This document shows, piece by piece, positions 43,384-52,354 of a stretch of 64,000 nucleotides of DNA. The stretch comes from Chakrabartyella piscis. GTDB lineage: Bacteria; Bacillota; Clostridia; Lachnospirales; Anaerotignaceae. Location: contig CP092441.1 in assembly GCA_030067835.1 (NCBI GenBank), positions 372,001-436,000 of the forward strand, read 5' to 3'. The notes under the pieces are model-generated. The model saw only the letters and a list, made by a program, of their open reading frames with translations, was not told the origin of the DNA and did no database searches. The position numbers and the translations under genes were made by a program. Every line of letters begins with the position of its first letter. Within the stretch, counting starts at the first letter, position 1.

Positions 43384-44038
43384 TTGCAAAACTATAGAAT
43401 ATATGGATAGTATCACTGTCATTCAGAGGAACAAAGTGATGAAGAATCTAAAAACCAAGATGCTTCACTACGTTCTGCATGACGAATCAGTGGGCAGTGA
43501 ACAGTGGTCAGAAAAGCACAAACTTGTCATTCAGAGGAACAAAGTGACGAAGAATCTAATCACTTTCATTAGGCGATATGGTTCGATATTCGCAATTTGT
43601 AGGGTAGGGTCTTGACCCTACCGCATATATTCCCCATACAGTACCCATATGTTTTGCAGTTTTCATGTCAAAATCCAATCAAAATAGCGCTAATACCCCT
43701 ATAATTTTAGGGTATTTACCATTCAGTTCATAGAAATTTCACATCAAAAAGCATGTTAGTCAAAACAAACAACAGGGTTTCTGACAATTATCGTTGTTTA
43801 TTTTTTATCAAAAAGAAAAGGTCATTTCTTGGTAAAAAACCAGTGTATTCATAAGAAGGACAAGTGTATTTTTGTGAATTTCGACTGTTTGCTTGGAATA
43901 ACTCCTATGTTTTTGTAGGAATTTATTTTGCATACAAATGAATATAGTTGTCTGTTATTTTACTGTAGGGTTTTGAACTTTTGCACAAAAAACACACCAA
44001 AAAACGAAATTCACAACACAAGCGAAAAAATGGCATAA
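43384..44038. repeat. gene-free region with repeats
   Basis: Two GTCATTCAGAGGAACAAAGT copies lie at about 43419 and 43527, 108 bases apart, each followed by GAAGAATCTAA. A GTAGGGTAGGGTC/GACCCTACC hairpin is at about 43601-43622, and an AATACCC...GGGTATT foldback at about 43691-43714. From about 43720 to 44035 I see only AT-rich sequence. Confidence 0.55.
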
Positions 44039-44080
44039 TTGCAAAGAACCCTGATAAATGCTATAATGTAACTAGTTACA
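44039..44080 (+). promoter_or_regulatory. preT-preA promoter with overlapping palindromic operator
   Basis: TTGCAA (44039-44044), 17-base spacer, TATAAT (44062-44067), then a perfect 14-bp palindrome TGTAACTAGTTACA at 44067-44080 covering the transcription start. This is a classic repressor-operator arrangement. A TATAGAAG/CTTCTATA hairpin lies in the ~200-nt leader (about 44127-44155). Confidence 0.65.
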
Positions 44081-44270
44081 AAGCAGAATTGCACATGGAT
44101 TTGAGACCAATTTTGCTTTGGTAGTCTATAGAAGGAAATGCAGTTTCTTCTATAAAAAAGGGTATGGATTATGTGGCATCTAGGTGGAAGTTGGTGCATA
44201 AAATTTATCCAAAGCAAATGTCTCAATTGGCAAAGGTGATACTTTTGCATATAGGAAAGGAGTGATTATT

Positions 44271-45539
44271 TTGAGTAAGGTGAAAATCGGAACTTATTTT
44301 GAAGAAGCACAATGTGGGTTTACCCCAAGAACTGCAATGGAAGAAGCAGCAAGATGTTTGCTCTGCTACGATTCCCCTTGTAGCAAAGGATGTCCAGCTG
44401 GCACAGATCCTGCAAAATTCATTCGATCCATTCGTTTCCGCAATGTAAAAGGTGCAGCAGAAACCATTCGTGAAAACAACGTTATGGGTGGCAGTTGTGC
44501 TATGGTCTGTCCTTATGACAGAATGTGTGAAGAAGCTTGTAGTAGATGTGGCATCGACAAACCAATCGAAATTGGTAGATTGCAACGTTTTGCTATGGAA
44601 CAAGAAGCTGCTTTTGGTATGAAAATTTTGGTGGCTCCAGAAGAAAAGAAAGCAGGCAAAGTGGCTTGTATCGGTTCTGGTCCTGCATCCCTCACTTGTG
44701 CAGCAGAGCTTGCAAAAGCTGGCTATGAAGTGACTGTTTTTGAAGCAATGGAAAAAGCTGGTGGCGTTTTGACATATGGCATCAACTATTCCAGATTGCC
44801 ACAAGAAGTTGTGGATCGTGATATCCAAGCTGTGACTGATTTGGGTGTTGAAATTGTATGTGGATGTAAAGTAGACGCAAAGAAAATTGAAGAACTCAAA
44901 GCTGATGGCTATGTGGCATTCTTTGTGGGTGCTGGTCTTTGGGCGGCAAAATTGCCTGATATTGAAGGTGCAAATTTGGCTGGCGTAAAAACAGCTGTTG
45001 ATTTCTTGAAAGACGCTCGTGTATCTGGTGGCAAAGCAGATATGGGCAAAAAAGTCATCGTAATCGGTGGCGGTAACGTTGCTATGGATTGTGCGTTGTC
45101 TGCAAAACTTATGGGTGCAGAACACGTTGCAATTTGGTATAGAAGAACCATTGAAGAAGCTCCTGCTGATATTGCAGAAATCGAACACATCCTTTCTTTG
45201 GGCATTCCAATGACCACAAACTTTGCTCCAGATTTCTTGGAAGGCGATGGCAAAGTGGAATTCATGCACTTCAAAGGACGTGATGGTGTTTCCTCTGCTA
45301 AAGTACAAGTGGATACAGTGGTATTCGCAATTGGTCAAGCTCCAGAAGAAATGGCTGAAATTGCAGAATTTGCAAAAAATCCAAAGGGCGGTTTGGTTGT
45401 AGACGAAAGTGGCAAAACCAATTTGGAAGGTTTCTTTGCAGCTGGTGATATCGTAAATGGTGGTAAAACTGTTGTAGAAGCCGTGGCAGGTGGAAAAGCA
45501 GCGGCTGTGGAAATGATTGCATACTTAGAGAAAAGATAA
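44271..45539 (+). CDS. preT: FAD-dependent NAD(P)H oxidoreductase, PreT-type (dihydropyrimidine dehydrogenase subunit)
   Basis: A 422-residue protein of the GltD/PreT family. The N-terminal cysteine-rich domain binds 4Fe-4S clusters (CLLCYDSPCSKGCPAGTDP; GGSCAMVCPYDRMCEEACSR). An FAD Rossmann motif (VACIGSGPASLTCAAELAKA) and an NAD(P)H Rossmann motif (KVIVIGGGNVAMDCALSAKL) follow, with the C-terminal FAD motif at FFAAGDIVNGGKTVVEA. It passes electrons from NAD(P)H to the partner PreA for pyrimidine reduction or the reverse. TTG 44271 is chosen, 8 bases after AGGAAAGGAG; GTG 44262 overlaps that site. preA starts 12 bases after its stop. Confidence 0.88.
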   Translation: MSKVKIGTYFEEAQCGFTPRTAMEEAARCLLCYDSPCSKGCPAGTDPAKFIRSIRFRNVKGAAETIRENNVMGGSCAMVCPYDRMCEEACSRCGIDKPIEIGRLQRFAMEQEAAFGMKILVAPEEKKAGKVACIGSGPASLTCAAELAKAGYEVTVFEAMEKAGGVLTYGINYSRLPQEVVDRDIQAVTDLGVEIVCGCKVDAKKIEELKADGYVAFFVGAGLWAAKLPDIEGANLAGVKTAVDFLKDARVSGGKADMGKKVIVIGGGNVAMDCALSAKLMGAEHVAIWYRRTIEEAPADIAEIEHILSLGIPMTTNFAPDFLEGDGKVEFMHFKGRDGVSSAKVQVDTVVFAIGQAPEEMAEIAEFAKNPKGGLVVDESGKTNLEGFFAAGDIVNGGKTVVEAVAGGKAAAVEMIAYLEKR

Positions 45540-45551
45540 GGAGGGAACATT

Positions 45552-46805
45552 ATGTCAATCAAAAAAGATTTGTCTATTGAATATTTGGGTGTAAAATGTG
45601 AAAATCCTTTCTTCCTTTCTTCTTCTCCTGTAGGAAGTAACTACGAAATGGTTGCAAAGGCATACGAAGAAGGTTGGGGTGGTGTATTCTACAAAACCGT
45701 TGGTATCTTTGTAGCAGATGAATGTTCACCACGTTTTGACCATAACAAAAAAGAAGGAACACCTTGGTTGGGATTCAAAAATATGGAACAAATTTCTGAC
45801 AAACCAACTGAATTGAACTTTGAAAATATGTATAAATTGAAAAGAGATTTCCCAGATAAAATCATGGTTTCTTCCATCATGGGTAGTACAAATGAAGAAT
45901 GGGATGCTCTTGCAAAAATGTCTGAACAAGCAGGCGCAGATTTGATTGAATGTAACTTCTCTTGTCCTCAAATGACAAGTCACGCAATGGGTTCTGACGT
46001 TGGTACCAATGTTGAGTTGGTTCGTGGATATAGCCAAGCTGTTTCCAGAGCAACCAAATTGCCTGTCATTGCAAAAATGACACCTAACATTACAACTATG
46101 GAAATTCCTGCAATTGCTGCTATCGAAGGTGGCGCAAAGGGTATTTCTGCAATCAATACCATCAAATCCATCACCAATATTGATTATGAAAACATGACAG
46201 CTATGCCTGTTGTCAACGGAAAATCCTCCATTTCTGGATATTCTGGTGCAGCAGTCAAACCAATTGCACTTCGTTTTGTGGCACAAATGTTGCAAAATGA
46301 ACAACTCAAAAATGTTCCAATGAGTGGTATCGGTGGTATCGAAACTTGGAGCGATGCTTTGGAATTTATGCTTTTGGGCTGTAGAAACGTGCAAGTAACC
46401 ACATCTGTCATGCAATATGGCTATCGTATCGTAGAAGATATGTCTAGTGGTTTGATGCATTGGATGGATGAACATGGTTTCAACTGTTTGGATGATTTTA
46501 TTGGTTTGGCACTTGGCAATATCATTCCAGCAGAAGATTTGAATCGTGATTTCAAGATTTTGCCAGAATTCCACAATGACAAATGTGTGGGCTGTGGTAG
46601 ATGTTATGTTTCTTGTTACGATGCTGCTCATCAAGCAATTGATTGGGACCCAATCAATAGACGTCCAATTCTCAATGACAATTGTGTTGGCTGTCACCTT
46701 TGCTTGAATGTATGTCCAGTGGTTGGTGCCATCACTCCAGGTGAAGTGAAATGGAAATCAGGCAGACCACAAATCAACATCGCAATGAAACACAAATACG
46801 AATAA
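45552..46805 (+). CDS. preA: NAD-dependent dihydropyrimidine dehydrogenase subunit PreA
   Basis: A 417-residue catalytic subunit. The FMN TIM barrel spans about 1-320: [30 protein letters not shown] with the catalytic Cys, [53 protein letters not shown]. Two C-terminal 4Fe-4S motifs follow ([17 protein letters not shown] and [12 protein letters not shown]). Its place directly after preT, with GGAGGG between, supports a PreT-PreA complex that interconverts uracil/thymine and dihydropyrimidines. Anaerobes may run it reductively in pyrimidine breakdown. A strong terminator follows. Confidence 0.93.
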   Translation: MSIKKDLSIEYLGVKCENPFFLSSSPVGSNYEMVAKAYEEGWGGVFYKTVGIFVADECSPRFDHNKKEGTPWLGFKNMEQISDKPTELNFENMYKLKRDFPDKIMVSSIMGSTNEEWDALAKMSEQAGADLIECNFSCPQMTSHAMGSDVGTNVELVRGYSQAVSRATKLPVIAKMTPNITTMEIPAIAAIEGGAKGISAINTIKSITNIDYENMTAMPVVNGKSSISGYSGAAVKPIALRFVAQMLQNEQLKNVPMSGIGGIETWSDALEFMLLGCRNVQVTTSVMQYGYRIVEDMSSGLMHWMDEHGFNCLDDFIGLALGNIIPAEDLNRDFKILPEFHNDKCVGCGRCYVSCYDAAHQAIDWDPINRRPILNDNCVGCHLCLNVCPVVGAITPGEVKWKSGRPQINIAMKHKYE

Positions 46806-46847
46806 AATTCATTCTAATTTGCAAGGTTGCCCCCTTGCATATATGAG

Positions 46848-46877
46848 AAAAGGATGGTGCCTCGGCATCATCCTTTT
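46848..46877 (+). terminator. rho-independent terminator of preT-preA
   Basis: AAAAGGATGGTGC, CTCG loop, GCATCATCCTTTT. Its stem sequence reappears at 47081-47109. Confidence 0.85.
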
Positions 46878-46902
46878 CAGCGTATCGAAAAATCGACACG
46901 CT

Positions 46903-47078
46903 AACTCGAAATCAGGATTTCGAGTTGTGAACATAGGTAAAAAAGACAATTTCCTCGTGCAAGTGCTTCTACGAAGCACCTAGAAATCGCTTTTTGTCCT
47001 CGACGAAATGCGATTCCGTCTGCGGATGAAAGTCTGCGACGCTAAAACCCAAAGAAAGTTCTTAGTTTTTTGACAGTC
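46903..47078 (+). repeat. ~175-bp structured repeat (putative RNA), copy 1
   Basis: Stem 1 is AACTCGAAATC/GATTTCGAGTT (46903-46926). Stem 2 is a long hairpin with GTGCTTC TAC GAAGCAC inside an AAAAAG..ATTTC/GAAATCGCTTTTT outer helix. The conserved 3' block GTCTGCGGAT..AAGTCTGCGA then CGCTAAA follows. Copy 2 is at 51350-51521 and the first stem recurs at 57481. A terminator hairpin follows directly at 47081, so it could be a small RNA transcript. Confidence 0.55.
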
Positions 47079-47080
47079 AG

Positions 47081-47109
47081 AAGGATGGTGCGTAAGCATC
47101 ATCCTTTTT
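47081..47109 (+). terminator. second terminator hairpin with the same stem as the preA terminator
   Basis: AAGGATGGTGC, GTAA loop, GCATCATCCTT, T tract. Two near-identical terminators flank the structured repeat. Confidence 0.75.
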
Positions 47110-47183
47110 GTGTGTGTATAATCTGTAATTCTTTGTGGAAATGCCTATTTCAAGATAACTACACCTAATCATATTATTGCTGT

Positions 47184-47245
47184 GTAGGGAATGCATTGTA
47201 TGCATTCTGCTTTCGATACGCATACAATGCGTACCCTACAAAAAT
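47184..47245. repeat. composite GTAGGG hairpin (GCATTGTATGC variant)
   Basis: GAATGCAT/ATGCATTC followed by TACGCATACAATGCGTA, like 25410-25465. Confidence 0.65.
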
Positions 47246-47265
47246 TTGCAATTGATTTTAAAATG

Positions 47266-48054
47266 TCAATCCATCCAAGTCACATTTGCTTTTTTCATTC
47301 TTTGTGGCACATGCAAATAATCTTCTTTGCTTGTGTCTGCATATCCAAGGAAAATACCACCGAAAAATGCGTGATGTTCAGGCAATTGGAAGTATTCCAC
47401 CAATTCTGGAATATTGTTGGCAAGTCTAGTCAAATATCCAGCCCAACAAGTGGAAATGCCGATACTTTGGAAGTACAATTCCAAATAGGTCAAAGCAATT
47501 GCTGTATCTGCTGTTGGATTGATGGCATTTTTGTCACAATACCCCAAAATCACAGTTTGTGCATTGCCAAAGACTGGATTTTTTCCAAGGGCACACAATT
47601 CTTTGATTTCTGGACAGATACCAGTTTTGTCTACAAAAGCCAAAATATGACCCAGAATCACATCCAACTCTTTTCTGGAATCAATGACAATCCAATGGGT
47701 TGGTTTCTGATTTTTGGCACTGTTGCCCCAATTGGCAATCTCCAAAGCGTGTTCTAGGATGTTGTGGTTTACGTGTTCCTCTGTAAAACTACGGATGGAA
47801 CGTCTTTGCAAGAGAAATTGCTCCAAATCACCAGCAAATGTTTCTGGTAATTGCCTGAGTGGCTCTGGTAAAATTCCTTCTTTGCCATCTAAAGTGATGG
47901 CATTGGTTGGACAGACAGCAGCACAGTGCATACAAGAAATACAAATCCTGTCAGGGTTTGCCACTGGTACATCCTTCATCTCCAAAACAGAAAATGGACA
48001 AGCAGTCAAGCAACTGCCACATTGGATACATTTCGATTCCTCTACGCAAATCAT
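47266..48054 (-). CDS. nitroreductase family protein with N-terminal 4Fe-4S ferredoxin domain
   Basis: A 262-residue protein. Residues ~1-55 carry two 4Fe-4S motifs (CIQCGSCLTACPFSVLEM and CISCMHCAAVCPTNAITL). Residues ~85-260 form an FMN-binding nitroreductase domain (RRSIRSFTEEHV, NWGNSAKNQKPTHWIVID, and the late GGIFLGYADTSKEDYLHVPQ). Such fusions are common in clostridia and are thought to reduce substrates with ferredoxin-type electrons; the substrate is unknown. The ATG at 48054 lies 18 bases after the asnB stop on the same strand, but without a clear strong ribosome binding site. It is the second gene of a likely asnB operon. Confidence 0.85.
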   Translation of the reverse strand: MICVEESKCIQCGSCLTACPFSVLEMKDVPVANPDRICISCMHCAAVCPTNAITLDGKEGILPEPLRQLPETFAGDLEQFLLQRRSIRSFTEEHVNHNILEHALEIANWGNSAKNQKPTHWIVIDSRKELDVILGHILAFVDKTGICPEIKELCALGKNPVFGNAQTVILGYCDKNAINPTADTAIALTYLELYFQSIGISTCWAGYLTRLANNIPELVEYFQLPEHHAFFGGIFLGYADTSKEDYLHVPQRMKKANVTWMD

Positions 48055-48072
48055 AAAAACACCCCTTTTGAT

Positions 48073-49896
48073 TTAGATTTCAAAATATTGTTTGTGCCAT
48101 ACCAAAAACATATAAATGGTCCAAATTTTACGACTATTGTCAGCTTTGCCAGCTCTATGATCGTCAAGATACTGTACAATTTCATTGGTTTTGAAGAATT
48201 CTTCTGCTGCTTTGGAAGTAAACGCTTCTTTGACACGATTGTAATAAGCATCTTCCTTAAGCCAAATTCTGATTGGTACAGGGAATCCGAGTTTTTTCTT
48301 TTCTGCCACCATATCTGGCAAATATCTATGTGCAGCTTGACGCATTGCAAATTTTGTATTTTCTTTGTTGACTTTATATTTTGTTGGCAATGTGCTTGCA
48401 ATATCAAAGACACGTCTATCGAGGAAAGGTACACGCACTTCCAAAGAATGTGCCATACTCATTTTGTCAGCTTTCAGCAAAATATCACCAATCAACCAAA
48501 AATGAATGTCAATGTATTGCATTTTGGTCACATCATCAAGATGTGCCACTTTGTCATAAAATGGCTTGGTCAATTCTGTATGAGGGTAGTTGCCACTTGG
48601 GTTTTTGAGAATGCGTTCACGTTCTTCTTTGGAAAGCATGAAAGCGTTACCAATGAAACGTTCTTGCAAGTCTTTGCTACCACGGATGAGGTAGTTTTTC
48701 CCTTTCATATTGGGCATACGTTTTGCCACATAACCAAGGCTTTTGCGTACAAATTTAGGCAAACGAGTCAAAAGCAACAATGCATGTGGTTCACGATAGA
48801 TGTTGTATCCACCAAAGAATTCATCAGCACCTTCACCACTTAAGGCTACTTTTACGTGTTTTGCAGCAGTTTGGCTGACAAAATACAAAGCAATCGCAGA
48901 AGGATCTGCCAATGGTTCATCCATATGGTATTGTACTTTGCCTAAGGTATCCCAATATTCATCCTTTGTGATCAGTTTGCTGTGATTTTCAATTTCGATT
49001 TTTTCAGACAATGCTTTTGCGAAGTCAATTTCGTTGTATTTTTCATAATCAAAGCCAACGGTAAAGGTTTTGTCACCTTTGAAACAAGAAGCCACATAGG
49101 AGCTATCCACACCACTGGATAAGAAAGAACCAACCTCAACATCACTGATTTTATGCATTTGGATGGAATCTTGCATGGCTTCATCAATGTCATCCACAAA
49201 TTGTTCTAAGGATTTGTTGTGGTCGATTTCAAATTTTGGTTCCCAATATCTGCGTACATTCAACTCACCATTTTTGAAGGTGAAACAATGTGCAGGCATC
49301 AAACGAAATACGTTTTTGAAGAAGGTTTCTGGCAACACACTGTATTGGAAGGTCAAATAGTTTTCCAAAGCGTTTTTGTTCACTTCCCTTGGGAAGTTTG
49401 GATATTCCAAAATGCTTTTGATTTCAGAACCATAAATCATTTGGTTGTCATAAAGAGCATAGTAAAAAGGTTTGATACCAAAGAAATCCCTAGCACCAAA
49501 AAGGGTTTGGTTTTTTGCATCCCAAATAACAAAGGTGAACATACCACGGAGTTTCGCAAGCAATTCTTCACCATATTCTTCATATCCATGAAGCAACACT
49601 TCAGTATCGGCATTGCTACCCATGATATGACCTTTTTCTTCCAAATCTTTTCTAATTTCTTGGTAATTGTAAATTTCACCATTGAAGGTAATGACCATAT
49701 CTTTTGTTTCGTTGTAGATAGGCTGTGTGCCACCTTCCAAGTCAATGATGCTCAAACGACGAAATCCAAGGGAAACGCCATCATCCATATAAGAACCACC
49801 ACTGTCAGGTCCTCTATGATGGATTTTATCTTTCATTCGTTCTAAAATTTCTTCTGTATTTGCCAAATGGCCTGTAAAGCCACAAATTCCACACAT
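48073..49896 (-). CDS. asnB: asparagine synthase (glutamine-hydrolysing)
   Basis: A 607-residue enzyme making asparagine from aspartate, glutamine and ATP. The glutaminase domain starts at MCGICGFTG, with Cys2 as the nucleophile after Met removal, and includes HRGPDSGGSY and FNGEIYNYQE. The synthetase domain has the PP-loop SSGVDSSYVAS (about 264-275), then ALSGEGADEFFGGYN and the C-terminal substrate residues in RQAAHRYLPDMV. The length matches class B AsnB. AGGAGGAC precedes the ATG. No T-box was seen upstream. Confidence 0.95.
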   Translation of the reverse strand: MCGICGFTGHLANTEEILERMKDKIHHRGPDSGGSYMDDGVSLGFRRLSIIDLEGGTQPIYNETKDMVITFNGEIYNYQEIRKDLEEKGHIMGSNADTEVLLHGYEEYGEELLAKLRGMFTFVIWDAKNQTLFGARDFFGIKPFYYALYDNQMIYGSEIKSILEYPNFPREVNKNALENYLTFQYSVLPETFFKNVFRLMPAHCFTFKNGELNVRRYWEPKFEIDHNKSLEQFVDDIDEAMQDSIQMHKISDVEVGSFLSSGVDSSYVASCFKGDKTFTVGFDYEKYNEIDFAKALSEKIEIENHSKLITKDEYWDTLGKVQYHMDEPLADPSAIALYFVSQTAAKHVKVALSGEGADEFFGGYNIYREPHALLLLTRLPKFVRKSLGYVAKRMPNMKGKNYLIRGSKDLQERFIGNAFMLSKEERERILKNPSGNYPHTELTKPFYDKVAHLDDVTKMQYIDIHFWLIGDILLKADKMSMAHSLEVRVPFLDRRVFDIASTLPTKYKVNKENTKFAMRQAAHRYLPDMVAEKKKLGFPVPIRIWLKEDAYYNRVKEAFTSKAAEEFFKTNEIVQYLDDHRAGKADNSRKIWTIYMFLVWHKQYFEI

Positions 49897-50445
49897 GGGT
49901 TGTCCTCCTTTTGTTTGGGGGTATTTCTACTATATAATATTTTGTATTCTAACATAAAATATATGGGTATGCAATATTGTAGGTGGTTTTGTATTTTGTG
50001 GTTGTTGGTGGGAGGGCATGGAAACCCTCCCCTACGATGCAAATTTATATTTTATGGTGGTTTATGACGAAATGATGCAAATTTACGTTTTGGTTTTGTA
50101 GGGGATGGCGTCCTCGACATCCCGTTGATATGTAATTATTTCTGTATTCCACCAATCTGCCATTTAGAGGAATGTTTCGTAGCGACGAAGAATCCTTTCG
50201 GTCGATTCGTGAATCGCCCCTACAATTCCAAATTTATGTTTTGTGGTGAGTTTTGTTGTTTTTTGTAGGGGAGGATAGTATCCTCCTGTATTCCACCAAT
50301 CTGCCATTTAGAGGAAAGTTTCGCAGCGATGAAGAATCCTTTCGGTCGATTCGTGAATCGCCCCTACAATTCCAAATTTATGATTTGTGGTGATTTTGGT
50401 GTTTTCGTAGGGGAGGATAGTATCCTCCAGCATTTCGCAAATCTG
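49897..50445. repeat. hairpin-rich gap with 144-bp tandem duplication
   Basis: Hairpins lie at 50011-50035 (GGAGGG/CCCTCC) and 50098-50126 (GGGATG/CATCCC). A 144-base unit (ACCAATCTGCCATTTAGAGG at 50151 and 50295) combines a GAAGAATCC arm, a GATTCGTGAATC hairpin and a GGAGGATA/TATCCTCC hairpin. The asnB promoter should lie near 49920-49960 on the minus strand. No gene is seen. Confidence 0.65.
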
Positions 50446-50488
50446 TCATTCAGAGGAGTACAGCGACGAAGAATCTTTGGTTTTTAGA
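50446..50488. repeat. GTCATTC-family repeat supplying the 3' end of the PHP gene
   Basis: GTCATTCAGAGGAGTACAGC at the 3' end of the gene, then GACGAAGAATCT and AGATTCT. The stop TGA lies inside the conserved GAATGACAG box (minus strand). Confidence 0.6.
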
Positions 50489-51324
50489 TTCTGCCAACAA
50501 CCATATTCCACTTCCAAATGTCCCATACCAATCCCCAATTGGATATCTGGTTTATTTTCACCATGGAAATCACTGCCACCAGAAGGCAACAACTTGTGTT
50601 TCTTTGCCAATTTTAGAACTGCTTTTCTTTGATTTGGGGTATAGGTGGAGTAGTAGCACTCAATGCCATCCAAGCCATAGGACACAAATTCTTTGCACAA
50701 TGCATCCAACTGTCCAAAATCCAATTTATATAAGGTGGGATGTGCCAAAATCGCAACACCACCAGCGTTATGAATTTCTGCAATGACATCCTTTGGTGTA
50801 GGCAAATTCCTAGGTAAAAATGCAGGGCATCCATTACCAATGTATTTTTGGAAAGCTTCATTTCTATCTTTCACATAACCCTTTTGAAAGAGGAGTGTAC
50901 CAAAATGAGCTCTTGTCACCACACGACCACCAGCAGTTTGATGGAGTTCTTCTAAGGTGCAGTCAAATCCCAAATCACAAAGTTTTGCAAGCATCAAAAG
51001 ATTGCGTTTCTTACGTTCTTCACGCAAAGCAGCCAAATATCCTGTCAAATGAGGTGAATCTGGATCAAATCCCAAACCAACAATGTGAATTTCTGGTTGA
51101 TGGAATTTCTCATAGGTACAAGCCATTTCAATACCAGCAATGGTTTCTATATCATGCTTCTTGCCAGCTTCCATAAATTCAGCCAAACCATCAATGGTAT
51201 CGTGGTCTGTCAGTGCAATGGCAGATAGTCCAATGCGCTTTGCCAAAACCACCAAAGCTTCTGGAGAAACAGTACCATCAGAACGATAAGAATGTGTATG
51301 TAAATCAACGAATTGTTTTGTCAT
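50446..51324 (-). CDS. PHP domain phosphoesterase (nucleoside 3',5'-bisphosphate phosphatase-like)
   Basis: A 292-residue PHP-fold metal-dependent phosphoesterase. The ligand motifs are VDLHTHSYRSDGTVSPEAL (about 6-24), LTDHDTIDGL, IAGIEMAC, ILAHPTLY, and SGGSDFHGENKP. The closest characterised relatives hydrolyse 3',5'-bisphosphonucleotides or trim RNA 5' ends (RNase AM/YciV type). The last ~14 residues (NLKTKDSSSLYSSE) are translated from a dispersed GTCATTC-family repeat that also supplies the stop codon, so the original C-terminus may have been replaced. AGGAGG precedes ATG 51324. Confidence 0.88.
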   Translation of the reverse strand: MTKQFVDLHTHSYRSDGTVSPEALVVLAKRIGLSAIALTDHDTIDGLAEFMEAGKKHDIETIAGIEMACTYEKFHQPEIHIVGLGFDPDSPHLTGYLAALREERKKRNLLMLAKLCDLGFDCTLEELHQTAGGRVVTRAHFGTLLFQKGYVKDRNEAFQKYIGNGCPAFLPRNLPTPKDVIAEIHNAGGVAILAHPTLYKLDFGQLDALCKEFVSYGLDGIECYYSTYTPNQRKAVLKLAKKHKLLPSGGSDFHGENKPDIQLGIGMGHLEVEYGCWQNLKTKDSSSLYSSE

Positions 51325-51349
51325 AAAAACCTCCTTGATATAGAGTTAC

Positions 51350-51521
51350 AACTCGAAATCAGGATTTCGAGTTGTAAAACATAGGTAAAAAAGACGATTT
51401 CCTCGTGCAAGTGCTTCTACGAAGCACCTAGAAATCGCTTTTTGTCCTCAACAGGAGTGAATCCTGTCTGCGGATTTAAGTCTGCGACGCTAAAGGCGAA
51501 ATAATTATGGGTTTTGACAGT
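51350..51521 (+). repeat. ~175-bp structured repeat (putative RNA), copy 2
   Basis: Same architecture as 46903-47078: AACTCGAAATC/GATTTCGAGTT, ACATAGGTAAAAAAGACGAT, GTGCTTC TAC GAAGCAC, GAAATCGCTTTTTGTCCTC, GTCTGCGGAT..AAGTCTGCGA. The outer helix is fully paired here (CGATTTC/GAAATCG), whereas copy 1 has a single A.C/G.U-type change. It ends near a GGGTTTT/AAAACCC foldback. Confidence 0.55.
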
Positions 51522-51578
51522 ATAAGAGACGAAAACCCATCCTCTACAAAGGAAATATATATCCGTATTCTACAATTG

Positions 51579-51604
51579 TAGGGGCAGATTCTATATCTGT
51601 CTGT
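51579..51604. repeat. GTAGGG-type hairpin
   Basis: GGGCAGAT...ATATCTGTC, between the structured repeat and the gene at 51698. Confidence 0.6.
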
Positions 51605-51697
51605 TACTTACCATAGACACCATGAGTCATTAGCCTAAGTATAGCATATTTTGTACACGATTCCCATAAAATATACAAAAACCTAGGAGGCTTATGT

Positions 51698-52180
51698 ATG
51701 AAACGGATTCGTATACCAAAAGTACCAAAACCACCCAAATGGAAGAACAGATGTAGCGTTATTTTGGAGGGTAGAGAACGAAAAGAAGGTTGCAAACGCA
51801 ACAAATCACAAACCAAAAGCACTGTTTTACATATGGTAAAGGGCGTTGCAGTTGCCTTTGCAATCACTTGCATTTTCTTTGTTGCATATGGCATGGTTTT
51901 GACCTATACCGAAACCAATATGGATGCTTTGCCTGTCATATCTCTTGTGTGCACTGCCATTTCAGCTGCAATCGCTGGTTTTGATTGGGGCAAATGTAAA
52001 TCAAAACGTAGGTTGTTTTGGGGTATGGGTGCTGGTGTGTGCTATGCCATTTTGTTGTTTTTGTTGACGTCTGTTGGTGCTGAAACGGTTGCTTGGAGTT
52101 TGTCCAAAACCATGACTTTGGTGGTTGCCATTGCTGCTGGTGGACTTGGCGGTGGTATTGCCAATTTTGCTGGTAAATAA
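51698..52180 (+). CDS. TIGR04086-like four-helix membrane protein
   Basis: A 160-residue protein with a basic proline-rich N-terminus (RIPKVPKPPKWKNR), a charged segment to ~45, and four hydrophobic segments (about 50-72, 80-97, 108-126 and 133-155: VAVAFAITCIFFVAYGMVLT; LPVISLVCTAISAAIAGFDW; FWGMGAGVCYAILLFLLTSV; MTLVVAIAAGGLGGGIANFA). The pattern and the position upstream of secDF fit the TIGR04086 family of uncharacterised Firmicutes membrane proteins, usually found beside yajC/secD. yajC itself is not seen here. ATG 51698 follows CCTAGGAGG. Confidence 0.75.
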   Translation: MKRIRIPKVPKPPKWKNRCSVILEGRERKEGCKRNKSQTKSTVLHMVKGVAVAFAITCIFFVAYGMVLTYTETNMDALPVISLVCTAISAAIAGFDWGKCKSKRRLFWGMGAGVCYAILLFLLTSVGAETVAWSLSKTMTLVVAIAAGGLGGGIANFAGK

Positions 52181-52354
52181 CAAAAGATCCTTCACTGCGT
52201 TCAGGATGACAAAATCATTGCAATCAAAAGCCGATTTTGCCACTGTAGGGGCAGATTCTATATCTGCCCGTTGTATGATAGAAATTTCCATCTATATTTC
52301 TTACTTTTTTCTGATTTGGATTGCAAAAGGATTTCTTTGTGATATAATAAAATT

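Noticed and set aside
49897-49975. T-box or amino-acid leader before asnB
   Set aside because: No specifier loop, T-box sequence or terminator/antiterminator pair was found; the leader is short and AT-rich.
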